Of a stretch of 23,445 nt of DNA, positions 16,176 to 23,445 are shown piece after piece. This DNA is from Chrysochromulina parva (taxonomy: Eukaryota; Haptophyta; Prymnesiales; Chrysochromulinaceae), in NCBI GenBank assembly GCA_002887195.1, contig PJAB01000584.1:1-23445 (forward strand), in the 5' to 3' direction. The translations under genes were made by a program, and so were the position numbers. The notes under the pieces were generated by a model. It was given only the letters and a program-made list of their open reading frames with translations, was not told the DNA's origin and did no database searches. Each line of letters starts with the position of its first letter. Positions within the stretch are counted from its first letter, which is position 1.

Positions 16176-19100
16176 ATGGCTGGACTTGGGTGCATGTCTG
16201 CTGTCGCCGGTCTGCCGGTCGCCTCCTCGACCTGGTCAGTCCCGAGCGTCAGCGCCGCGCACGCTGGCGTGCAGATCACGGGCCACTTCTCGTCGTCATC
16301 GCAGCCTACCGCAGCAGCTGCAGCTGCTGCAGCTGCTGCAGCAGTTCCAGCCTCACCTCGGCTGTGGCTGATGTCATCACCTCGTCGGCTGAGCGAGGCT
16401 GTCGAGGTGACATTAGATCCGCCACCGCCGTCGCCGCCGCCGCCGCTGCCGCCGCCGCCACCGCCGCCGCCACCGCCACCGCCACCGAACCCGCCACCGC
16501 CTCCTCTTCCTCCTGCTTCTCCTGCTTCGCCATCCCCCAAGCCATCCCCACCACCACCACCCCCGCCGCCCAAGCCTTCCCCACCACCGCCGCCGCCGCC
16601 GCCGCCATCACCGTCTCCCAACCCACCAAAGCCATTGGCGCCGCCGCCGCCATCGCCCAAGCCGGCCCCTCCGCCGCCGCCACCGGAGTCGCCTCCGCCA
16701 CCACCGCCGCTGCCGAACCCGCCGCCACCGTCGCCGTCGCCACCACGACCACCAGCCAGACCCCCGCCACCGCGCCCACCGCCCCAGCCACACTGGCCCT
16801 CCGTCGCGGCGCTGCGAGGCGATGCCAACAAGGCCGCCATCGCCGGGATCGCTCGCGTCGCCGTGCTCGTGGATGCGATCGCGCCGGACGTCGGCGGGAA
16901 CGGCGGCGCGGGGTCGGGCGTCGACTGGTTGGCCTTGGGCGCACTCCTCGCCGGCGCGCTCCTCGCCTTCCTCCTGCTGGCCTGCATGCAATGGAGTTGG
17001 TGGCGCTCCCGTGCCACTTGGTGTCCGCGGCTGCTCACGGGCCATGAGCTCCTGGAGTACGAGCCGTCAGAGGCGCGCCCGTGCTGCCCTAGCATCGTGA
17101 TGGTGATCCTGCCGGCGCCACTGATTGCCTCTGATTGCCTCTGATTGCCTCGTGATGGTGATCCTGCCGGCGCCACTGATTGCCTCTGATTGCCTCTGAT
17201 TGCCTCGTGATGGTGATCCTGCCGGCGCCACTGATTGCCACTGATGGCCTCTGATGGCCTCCCTGAGTGCCACTGATTGCCACCCTCATCAGGTGATCAA
17301 GCCGGCGCAGCTCGCCGAGATGCGCGCGAGCCGACCGTACCGCCTCTGCTGCGTGCGTGGCTGCCCATTGCTTTCGTACAGCCGGGAGCCCCTCAGCCTG
17401 ACTCAGCTGTGGACAGACTCTCTCGACGCGATCGGCTTTGGCGAGAATGGCGACGACCGCGACTTTCTGCTCGAGGACAGCTACTTGCGCTCCGACGACG
17501 AGCAAGTGAGTGACGTTCATCGCCTCGTGATTGCCTTGAGTGCGTCCTGATTGCCTCGTCACTCACCAATTGCGCTCCGTCGACGAGCAGGGCCGCTCAC
17601 GCTTGCCCAGCGGCAAAGCCGGTGGGAAGGGGAAGAAGTCGGCCTCCTTGGTGCCCTCCGGCCCTCGGCGCCCCAACCTAAGGCAGCGTCTGCTCGTGTG
17701 CGGGTGTGCCATCTGGCGATGCCCACTGAACACGGTGCGCGGAATACGCGGTCTCGGACGCCGATGCCTCTCGTGCGTCGTCGGTTGCTTCGGTCGATGC
17801 GTCGAGGGGCTGCGCGATCGGTACTCCAGTTGGCAGATGGCCTGGGCCGGGAATCAGGAGGAGCGACTGCGACGAAAGATGCGCTTTCTTCTCTGGGCGC
17901 ACACGACGAAGAAAATCATCGAGAACCGGCGCAACATGCAGCGCTCGCTCCACCACCTCGTGCACCGCAAGACACACCTGTGCTGGAACACGTGGCATGC
18001 CTACGCGGTGGCCGCCGTACTCGCGCGGCATCGCATGGAGCTGGCGATCCGCGCGCTGCTCAACGCGCCGCAAAAGATCGTCTTCAACACATGGATGAAC
18101 TGGTGGGAGGAGCGGGTCGCGGCCAAGGCTCGTCTCGAGGAGATCGCTGCCAAGTACTCCCCTGAGGGACGCGCCAAGCGGCGCGGCTTCAAAGTCCTCG
18201 CCGAGCTCGCCGCAGTGATGCTGAAGATGCGCCGTGGCATGAGCGTGTTCAAGAATGCCAAGCTGATCGCCGTGCTGAACACGTGGCACGAGCAGGTGGT
18301 GGAGGCGCAAGAGCGTGCCCAGCGGCAGCGCAAGGCCCTTGCGCGCATGTCGCCCGAGGGGCGCGCGAAGCTCAAGGTGATTGAGAAGCTGCAGGACATT
18401 GCGCGGGCTGCGCATGCCCTTGAGCGAGCGGTGCGCGCCTTTATGAATGCTGCGCCTCGCAAGGCCTTCAACACATGGAAGCAGCTCGAGCAGGTAAAGA
18501 TGCAGGGGCTCAAGAACACCGTGTGGCTCGCGGCGCAGCGAGGGCAGCGCGTGGGGTCGCTCCAGGACATGTTCGAGGCTCTCGAGCCGTCTGTCGTGGA
18601 TGAGCTGCTCCACGCGCATGACGAGACGGGCATGACGCCCCTTCTTTGGGCAGCCAAGCGCGGATATGGCGACGTGGCCGAGGTGCTGCTCGCCTTCGCC
18701 GAGGATCGGCGCGAGCTCATGCACGCCCAGGATTCCGACGGCTCCACCCCCCTGCACCACGCCGCACGGCGCGGTCACAATGAAATTGTCGAGCTGCTCG
18801 TCCTGAACGAGGCCCAGGTGAACGCGACCAACAGCGACTTATCGACGCCTCTGCACTGGGCCGCGCGCAAGAACAACACGGGCGCGATCAAGATGCTGCT
18901 CGAGGCGGGCGCAGACGCGGGGCTGATGAACAAGTGGGGCGCCACCGCGCTCGACAATGCGAAGTTTGCCGACCATCACGCCGCCATCCAGCAGCTCTCG
19001 CGAGACCCTGCCGAGATCCGAGCCGCGCAGAGCAGGCTGATCCTCGAGCAGAAGCTGCGCCCAACGGAGGAGGAGCGCGAGGCCAAACTCGCGGAGCTCG

Positions 19101-19561
19101 CGGCCGACGCTCTTCATCGACGCGAGGACGCGCGCGCGCGCTTGCATGCGCTCACCACGGCGCGCGAGGCCGCTGAGATGAAGGCGAAGGAGAGTGCGCA
19201 GCTCGAGAAGGGCATGCGCGCCGCCGACAACCGGCTTGCGGCGGCGCTCGCGCCGGCCTCGACCAAGAAGGCGGGCAGCCACACGTCGCAGGGGATGCCG
19301 TGGCTCGACTTCACCGCCGAGGAGGCAGCGATCCTTGAGAAGTGCATCGCGAAGGCAGTTGAAGAGGGCAATATGAACAACCTCGTGTTCGCTGAGCGCT
19401 GCCGGCAGGGCGTCTCTCTGCTCGCGAAGATTAAGGCGGCGCAGATCGGTAACGCGATCACGGTGCGGGGCCAGAGCCATCGCTCCCCCTCCAAGTCCCC
19501 ACAAGAATCGCCCGTCGAGCGAACGCTCCGCAAGCAGCGACTTGCCAAATTGAAAAGGTGA
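16176..19561 (+). CDS. polyproline / membrane / W-repeat / ankyrin fusion protein
   Basis: Three exons (16176-17102, 17293-17505, 17591-19561), all joined in phase 0, give about 1036 aa. The start is the first ATG in frame, in good context (GAGATGG); only GTG codons precede it. Domains in order: a poly-Ala run (46-56); a polyproline region with PPPPSP units (82-209); one membrane span (WLALGALLAGALLAFLLLAC, from 251); a short basic and Cys-rich stretch (CVRGC, later CGCAIWRC and CLSCVVGCFGRC). Four repeats with the core (F/L/C)-N-T-W follow at 511, 545, 609 and 673, helical and Sfi1/centrin-binding-like. Ankyrin repeats lie at about 692-850 (GMTPLLWAAKRGY, GSTPLHHAARRGH, LSTPLHWAARKNN, GATALDNAKFAD). 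A charged, probably coiled-coil tail ends the protein. A membrane-bound cytoskeletal scaffold is plausible but inferred. Both introns are introner-like. Confidence 0.82.
16311..16350 (+). repeat. GCAGCTGCTGCA simple repeat (poly-Ala)
   Basis: A self-complementary GCAGCT/GCTGCA tract is read as poly-Ala in the fusion protein. Because the unit is palindromic it could also form hairpins in DNA or RNA. The longer CCGCCACC/CCGCCGCC tract that follows (about 16420-16790) encodes the polyproline region. Confidence 0.8.
17096..17260 (+). repeat. 55-bp tandem repeat, three copies
   Basis: Units are 17096-17150, 17151-17205 and 17206-17260. The first two are identical, and the third has changes in its last 20 bases. 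Each unit contains the GTGATGGTGATCCTGCCGG stretch (exon end plus donor) followed by two or three CTGATTGCCT decamers. The intron was therefore lengthened after insertion by tandem duplication that copied the donor site as well. Confidence 0.95.
17103..17292 (+). mobile_element. introner-like intron B with internal expansion
   Basis: This is a 190-bp intron in phase 0, with donor ATG|GTGATC and acceptor CCCTCATCAG|GTGATC. The 21 bases across the donor (17102-17122) match the 21 bases across the acceptor (17292-17312) at 17 positions: GGTGATC, then GCCGGCGC, then CT are shared. The body is made of CTGATTGCCT/CTGATGGCCT units and ends CATCAG, like intron A. It contains a 55-bp tandem repeat. 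The frame upstream hits TGA at 17142, so splicing is needed to reach the downstream domains. Confidence 0.8.
17506..17590 (+). mobile_element. introner-like intron C with terminal inverted repeats
   Basis: This is an 85-bp intron in phase 0, with donor CAA|GTGAGT and acceptor GACGAGCAG|GGC. The element proper runs from 17506 to about 17569. It begins GTGAGTGACG (17506-17515) and carries the exact inverse CGTCACTCAC at 17557-17566. It is flanked by direct repeats 17485-17505 and 17570-17590 that match at 19 of 21 positions (TTGCGCTCCG, one mismatch, CGACGAGCA). The body has two TGATTGCC units. Here the element end gives a consensus donor and the duplicated exon sequence gives the acceptor, the reverse of introns A and B. 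Confidence 0.85.
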
Positions 19562-19600
19562 ATAATTGGGGGTGCTGTAACGCCAAGTTGAAGAGGTGAA
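19544..19600 (+). repeat. 19-bp direct repeat over the stop codon
   Basis: GCCAAATTGAAAAGGTGAA (19544-19562), which contains the last codons and TGA stop of the fusion gene, recurs as GCCAAGTTGAAGAGGTGAA at 19582-19600. They match at 17 of 19 positions with a 19-bp spacer. The size and the presence of a G|GTGA site recall the direct repeats around the three introner-like introns. Confidence 0.85.
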
Positions 19601-20125
19601 CCCCTCGGGCACTCGCCTTCGAACGTGGGCAGGGTGGCTGCTCACGACGTGACGGTTCGCAGAGCGGGGTGGGCTTGACCCAAGGGGGAGTGGTCTACTA
19701 TTTTTCATGTTTATAAGGCCCTAACCCCACACCTGTTTGGGAACTGAATGTGGCGCTGGTGGGGGATCGGTCGGTCGGAGGCGCCGCGCCTACAACGCCT
19801 CTCAGCATGTATTAGAACCGCACGTACAAAATTCGGCCGGGCTTGTGTCTTGTCAAGTTGAAGTTGTGTTATTTGGTGCCGAAAAGTTGTGTTTTGGTGC
19901 CAAGACAACACATCGAGTGATGGGAGGGGTGCCCAGAGCATGTGTGCAACTATGAGAACTGAACAACTGCTGTGCGGTGCCAAGACTCGTGAGAGTCGTT
20001 ACGACTATCCAACAAGAAGACTTGTGTGTTGACAACACGTGCTTCTCCTCAACACCAAACCTACGCCCTTCCTTAGTTGAGTTGAGTCGTCGGCCGAGTA
20101 TTAACAGCCCAGGTTCACAACGACC
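19562..20125. other. intergenic region
   Basis: This 564-bp region is more AT-rich than the genes. It holds the 3' end of the fusion gene and the upstream region of the small ORF at 20126. A near-duplicate AAGTTGTGTT...TTTGGTGCC occurs at 19861-19881 and 19884-19904, and GGTGCCAAGAC recurs at about 19975. CTTGTGTGTTGACAACACG (about 20022-20040) has a small inverted repeat. No gene is supported. Confidence 0.45.
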
Positions 20126-20515
20126 ATGAACGACAAATCTGAGTGTGTTGCACGAGGTGTCCCAATTGCTGGCATGGGCATCATCCGTCATACGGGCCCA
20201 TTTGCGGGCATTGGATGCGAATGCTGCGCGCCAGGCAGCCGCAAGGAGGTTGTGCAGAAGCAGCTCTCCAGCGAGGCCCGCCTCACCTTCCTGGTTGCCA
20301 TGAAGCGCCTGCAGCAGCAATCACTCAGCCATCCGCTGCCGCATGAGGTGCTGCGGCGGATCGTCGAGCTCGCGGTCTCATTTGAGGTGCGCACGGTGGG
20401 ACTGCCTGTGGTTCCGCCCAACCGCCGCCCGATGTATGCTGCCAATCGTTTGGCGAGCAGTTTCGAGGGTCTGCTGCTATGTGACGAGGGAACTGACGAG
20501 GGGGCCCCACCGTAA
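20126..20515 (+). CDS. small hypothetical protein, F-box-like segment
   Basis: The 129-aa frame starts at an ATG in good context (A at -3, GACCATGA). The segment SHPLPHEVLRRIVELAV (about residues 68-84) resembles the first helix of an F-box (LPxEvLxxI). The remainder of an F-box is not clear, and the protein ends soon after. A Cys-rich stretch (CECCAPG) lies at about 31-37. It may be a complete small gene, the first exon of a larger one, or a gene fragment. The C-terminal 25 residues look weakly coding. Confidence 0.4.
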   Translation: MNDKSECVARGVPIAGMGIIRHTGPFAGIGCECCAPGSRKEVVQKQLSSEARLTFLVAMKRLQQQSLSHPLPHEVLRRIVELAVSFEVRTVGLPVVPPNRRPMYAANRLASSFEGLLLCDEGTDEGAPP

Positions 20516-21512
20516 TGCATCGCAAGAGCTTGTGGCACGAGAAGCCGTTGGCCATACCGCTGCTAAATATCGACACCGTATGCCGGCCGGAGACGGCCGT
20601 GGCATCGCCAGGTACTCGAATCGTGTGCGATTCGGCGAGAAGCCTGCAGGGTCCATGTGACGTCGCGCTGTGGCGTGCATCCATGCTGCGACACGTCGAG
20701 GAGGCTTACCCATGAGTGCCCCGTTTCTTACCGACGCAAAGGGCACCACCATGTCCTGACCGATCGGCAAGCCCGGCACCGTGTTCGCTCGACTACCGAT
20801 ACATGTACCAGGCTGGATACCACCAGCAGATTCGCACGAGTCGAGAGCGATCACTCTTCTTCAAGCAGAGATGGAGACAGAACATATTCGAGATCGATCT
20901 GTCTTCAATAAGATGGAGGGAGAAGTTCCATAGGTGCGCCCGTCGTGGCAGCCGGGGCCACCAACCGATGGTACTGCTGACAGCCATAAAAGCTGTAAAA
21001 GCTGTGCATATGGACTTGACGCGTTGGTACGGCATGGGGCATGAGCACGGAGGTGACGACGGCCGGCGTGCGTGGTGGGGGACTCCCAACCTTGCTCACA
21101 ACAGGCGCGCCGCACACTGAGACTTGGGCGGGAGGGCACGTGGTCGGGCGGGATGGGAGCGCGCGGAGCGGGTAACGTATTGTCGTATTGTCCTAAACAA
21201 CTGTCCAGTGGTACAAAAGTACCTCGCCTCACGCGGACGGGCATTTGAATTCCAATGAACGAATGCGTGGATTCGCGGGCCTTCCGGCATCTGTGTTTCT
21301 TCGACGACGAAACGTTGCAGAATTGTGCAGGACCTTTTTTGAACCTTTTTTGGAATGTCGTCGACGAATTGGAACGAAATAGACGTCGAAAGCGAATCTA
21401 CAAATCTCGGCCCTGCAACCAATTATCTGATCGAAGGTGTGTCGAAGCTCAGGGCGTCCGCAAACGAAGGTGGACCTTCGTCGCGTCGAACGTGGAGCCG
21501 ACAGTCCAAGCC
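20516..21512. other. intergenic region
   Basis: About 1 kb without a supported gene. Several ORFs of 60-136 codons overlap in different frames with no recognisable domain. The last 260 bp (from 21255) are open in frame with the HSF gene from an ATG at 21255, so they could be an N-terminal extension. I treat them as leader or promoter because of their composition. ACCTTTTTTGAACCTTTTTT at about 21330-21351 is a short direct repeat. Confidence 0.4.
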
Positions 21513-22455
21513 ATGGATGACATGCCGCTCTCTTCGGCACTGGAGCTCGACAAGGTGAGTCATACTACTACCAGCCAAACGAACGCGTGGCCTCGACGAC
21601 GAGCAATCGCTGCTGGCAGAGCGCACGCCGGCCACCCGACTGATTCAAGCGAGAGTAGCCTCTGAAGCCTCCGATACAGCCAACGCCGGTACCTGACACA
21701 CGGCTTTGCCATTTCCGCGCACAGGTGGCGCCCTTTCTCATCAAGCTCTTTGAAATCGTCTCATCGCCCGCGTCCGACAACCTTGTCTGCTGGAGTGAGC
21801 ACGGAGAGTCCTTCCGCATCGTCGACAGGACAAAGTTCGCCCAGGTAAAAGTGCCGCAGCTAGCTCGTCAAGCGACCGCGCAAAGGATCCGCCTTTTGCT
21901 CACACACGGGCGCCACGCTACTGCGCGCAAGACCGTAACTGACACGCGGCACACCCGTGCCACCCGCGCCCACCTGCTCAGGATGTGTTACCTCTGTACT
22001 TCAAACACGACAACCTCCGCTCCTTCATTCGCCAGCTGAACATCTACGGCTTCCAGCGCGTACCCAATGCATCCGGGCGTGACCGCACGATGGAGTTCCA
22101 GCACCCGATGTTCACGCGTAACGGGGTCCGCCAGCTGAAGGAGATCAAACGCGGCAACCAACCAAAGAAGGAGGCGGAGGATGGTGGCGAGGAGGAGAAC
22201 GGGCACACCGCGAGCGTGGAGCAAGTGGCGCCTCCGCCGCCGAAGAAGATGCGGCATGAGTACGCGAGCTTCAAGTCGGATGTGGCGAGGCTGCAGAAGA
22301 ACTTGCACGAGTTCGAGCAGGACCTCAAGGAGCATTCGATGCAGGTACAGCTCAAGCTCGCCTACATATTGATGGTCATCGACGAGGGTCCGCAACAGAC
22401 CCAAGAGTTGACCAACGCGGCGCTGTCGGCAGCGGGTCCCGCACTACTAGCATGA
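21513..22455 (+). CDS. heat-shock-factor-type transcription factor
   Basis: Three exons (21513-21554, 21725-21844, 21982-22455) give about 211 aa. The HSF DNA-binding domain is assembled across them: VAPFLIKLFEIVSSP (from 15), VCWSEHGESFRIVDRTKFAQ (35-54), then DVLPLYFKHDNLRSFIRQLN and IYGFQRV (55-81), with the recognition helix SFIRQLN and the usual YGF after it. Downstream are a basic stretch (PPPPKKMRHE, possible nuclear signal) and a helix (about 140-185, DVARLQKNLHEFEQDLKEH) that may act as a short oligomerisation coiled coil. The start at 21513 (CCATGG context) puts 14 residues before the domain; an ATG at 21255 in the same frame would add 86. The protein is short for an HSF and lacks an obvious long activation domain. 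It should bind nGAAn arrays. Confidence 0.93.
21555..21724 (+). other. HSF intron 1
   Basis: This is a 170-bp, phase 0 intron, with donor GACAAG|GTGAGT and acceptor TTTCCGCGCACAG|GTGGCG. Splicing joins LELDK to VAPFLIKL. No direct repeats lie at its edges. A weak run, CTGATTCAAGC...GCCTCTGAAGCCTCCGAT at about 21640-21674, faintly recalls the TGATGGCCTC body but is not convincing. Confidence 0.88.
21845..21981 (+). other. HSF intron 2
   Basis: This is a 137-bp, phase 0 intron, with donor GCCCAG|GTAAAA and acceptor CCACCTGCTCAG|GATGTG. Splicing creates FAQDVLPLYFKHD, the conserved HSF core. GTAACTGACAC at about 21934-21944 is a good branch-point candidate. No flanking direct repeats and no TGATTGCC units. 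Confidence 0.92.
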
Positions 22456-23445
22456 GTATAAGCTGCATGCTCTTATTAGCGGCCGTGACGAGACATGGCA
22501 GATGCGGGACTGGACTCTCGCGCGAACCCCGTTGGCTGTGGAAGCGGCCCCGGTAACCTGTGGGGAGTACAACTCCTACCAGATGTACAACACCGTGTTA
22601 ACAGTCTTGTTGTTGTGTCTACGAGAGACCGACTGTGAGTCCTGTGTGATGCGTGTCTAGGCATGTGCGAATGTGTTGCGTTGGGTTCCGCGACGCGCTG
22701 TATGCAGTATATAACGCGACTATCTACGTCGACGACCGTCCGGAAAGCGGAATCCTTGACGCACGTACGACAACACGTAGCCGCGCGCCGTGCACCTGAT
22801 TGCCGATCACAATCCGACCAGCCCAGCAGTATCGGGCAGCAAGCGGCAGGGATCACCCTGTACGCTGGGAGAGCGACCGACGGCGACGCACCCTCCAGGG
22901 AGCTGGAGTATCTTGTAGCATATTTTATTGCGAGTCGCCAGTGTGTTTCATGTACACACACAGTTCTCAAATAGCCGTCACCGGGCGAGAGCGCGGGCGC
23001 GGTACAATCATCCTACATGGTCGCCGCAGTACTTCGTGTTGCCCCCTCAGCGGTAAGGAAACGGTAAGGACAGCGGCGATTGGACAGCGGAGCCGTACTT
23101 TGAAAGTTAACTTTGAGCTGTGGAGTGTGAGCGCGGGGCGGGGGGGGCAATGGGGGGGACCGCGACACAAATATGCGTCTGAAGTGCTGTGCGTCTTGCC
23201 GGGTTGGCAAATAAACGTGAACGTGACCGTGACAGCGACCCTGACCCCTGACTTGACTGCAGACTTGACTTGACATGAACGCGGTGTCTGTTGTTTATGT
23301 ATAGACTTGACTTGACTTGACTTGACTTGAACGCGGGGCGGCGTTCGCGCCTCGGGGCTCGGCAAATGAGGGACGAAACGCCAAGTTTTATCCATGCGCG
23401 ACGCCGACAAGAAATGTGCCGAACTCTAGCTCGCGGATGCAAGCT
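22456..23445. other. non-coding right end
   Basis: About 990 bp with no supported gene; the ORFs of 100-164 codons here lack domains and contain simple-repeat translations. One isolated CTGATTGCC occurs at about 22797. CATGTACACACA is at about 22949. A G-rich run (GCGGGGCGGGGGGGGCAATGGGGGGG) lies at about 23132-23158 and could fold as a G-quadruplex. The region would contain the HSF 3' UTR. Confidence 0.45.
23247..23330. repeat. GACTT pentanucleotide microsatellite
   Basis: Five GACTT units in a row occupy 23304-23330, and a shorter, interrupted run lies at about 23247-23274. Both are followed by TGAACGCGG, so the microsatellite and its flank have been duplicated about 55 bp apart. Confidence 0.9.

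Noticed and set aside
16118..17176. Long glycine-rich ORF on the minus strand opposite the polyproline exon
   Set aside because: It is the reverse reading of CCGCCACC repeats (Pro codons read as Gly), with no domain, while the plus strand continues in frame to a membrane span and spliced downstream exons.
17067..17562. Minus-strand peptides with repeated SEAIRGNQ / RQSEAIS units
   Set aside because: These are translations of the TGATTGCCTC repeats inside introns B and C; the periodicity belongs to the DNA repeat. Such peptides are a common false gene call in algal genomes.
20716..21120. 134-codon ORF between the small ORF and the HSF gene
   Set aside because: Overlapping ORFs in several frames, mixed codon usage and no recognisable domain; not enough to call a gene.
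22790..22815. Isolated CTGATTGCC outside the introns as a possible further introner copy
   Set aside because: Only one unit, no repeat array, no inverted ends and no flanking direct repeat; a chance 9-mer is sufficient.
22476..23410. Minus-strand ORFs of 164 and 147 codons in the right end
   Set aside because: No domain, Cys/Arg/Ser-rich composition and translated microsatellite (repeated VKSSQ); treated as chance ORFs.

Overview
The window reads as nuclear DNA of a GC-rich, secondary-plastid microalga. The best guess is a haptophyte, with a pelagophyte or other stramenopile as the alternative. The reasons are spliceosomal GT-AG introns, a plant-type 1,3-beta-glucan synthase with an MIT-like N-terminus, a triose-phosphate translocator with a signal-peptide-like N-terminus, long Pro-rich, Ala-rich and CAG/polyQ tracts, and W-repeat/ankyrin fusion proteins. 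No bacterial, organellar or viral gene set, tRNA, rRNA or transposase was seen.

Layout. Positions 1-539 are mostly non-coding, with a possible exon running off the left edge on the minus strand. At 540-1589 (-) is an unrecognised Pro/Ala-rich protein. A three-exon glucan synthase gene covers 2262-8204 (-; about 1918 aa). A triose-phosphate/phosphate translocator (8639-9892, -) diverges from a GAPDH with a C-terminal tail of about 115 aa (10167-11546, +). A small acidic protein lies at 12004-12639 (+). An NmrA-like NAD(P)-binding protein with a C-terminal membrane anchor (13043-14185, -) diverges from a J-domain protein carrying three Cys/His modules (14349-16073, +). A three-exon gene at 16176-19561 (+; about 1036 aa) encodes a polyproline / membrane segment / W-repeat / ankyrin protein. 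A small ORF with an F-box-like stretch is at 20126-20515 (+). A three-exon heat-shock-factor-type DNA-binding protein is at 21513-22455 (+). The right end is non-coding with a GACTT microsatellite.

How the genes relate. The left half links carbon metabolism: triose-phosphate export, GAPDH, and synthesis of beta-1,3-glucan from UDP-glucose. The translocator and GAPDH share one 274-bp divergent promoter region. The right half looks regulatory or structural: a chaperone partner, a scaffold and a transcription factor.

The main discovery candidate is a family of introner-like introns. Three of the six introns deduced here (4629-4734, 17103-17292, 17506-17590), in two unrelated genes, share a TGATTGCCTC/TGATGGCCTC repeat body, sit in phase 0, and are flanked by imperfect direct repeats of about 21 bp. 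One copy of each repeat lies in the exon and the other inside the intron, where it supplies one splice site. One of them also has perfect 10-bp terminal inverted repeats. The other three introns show none of this. This is the pattern expected of introns created by insertion of a mobile element with target-site duplication.
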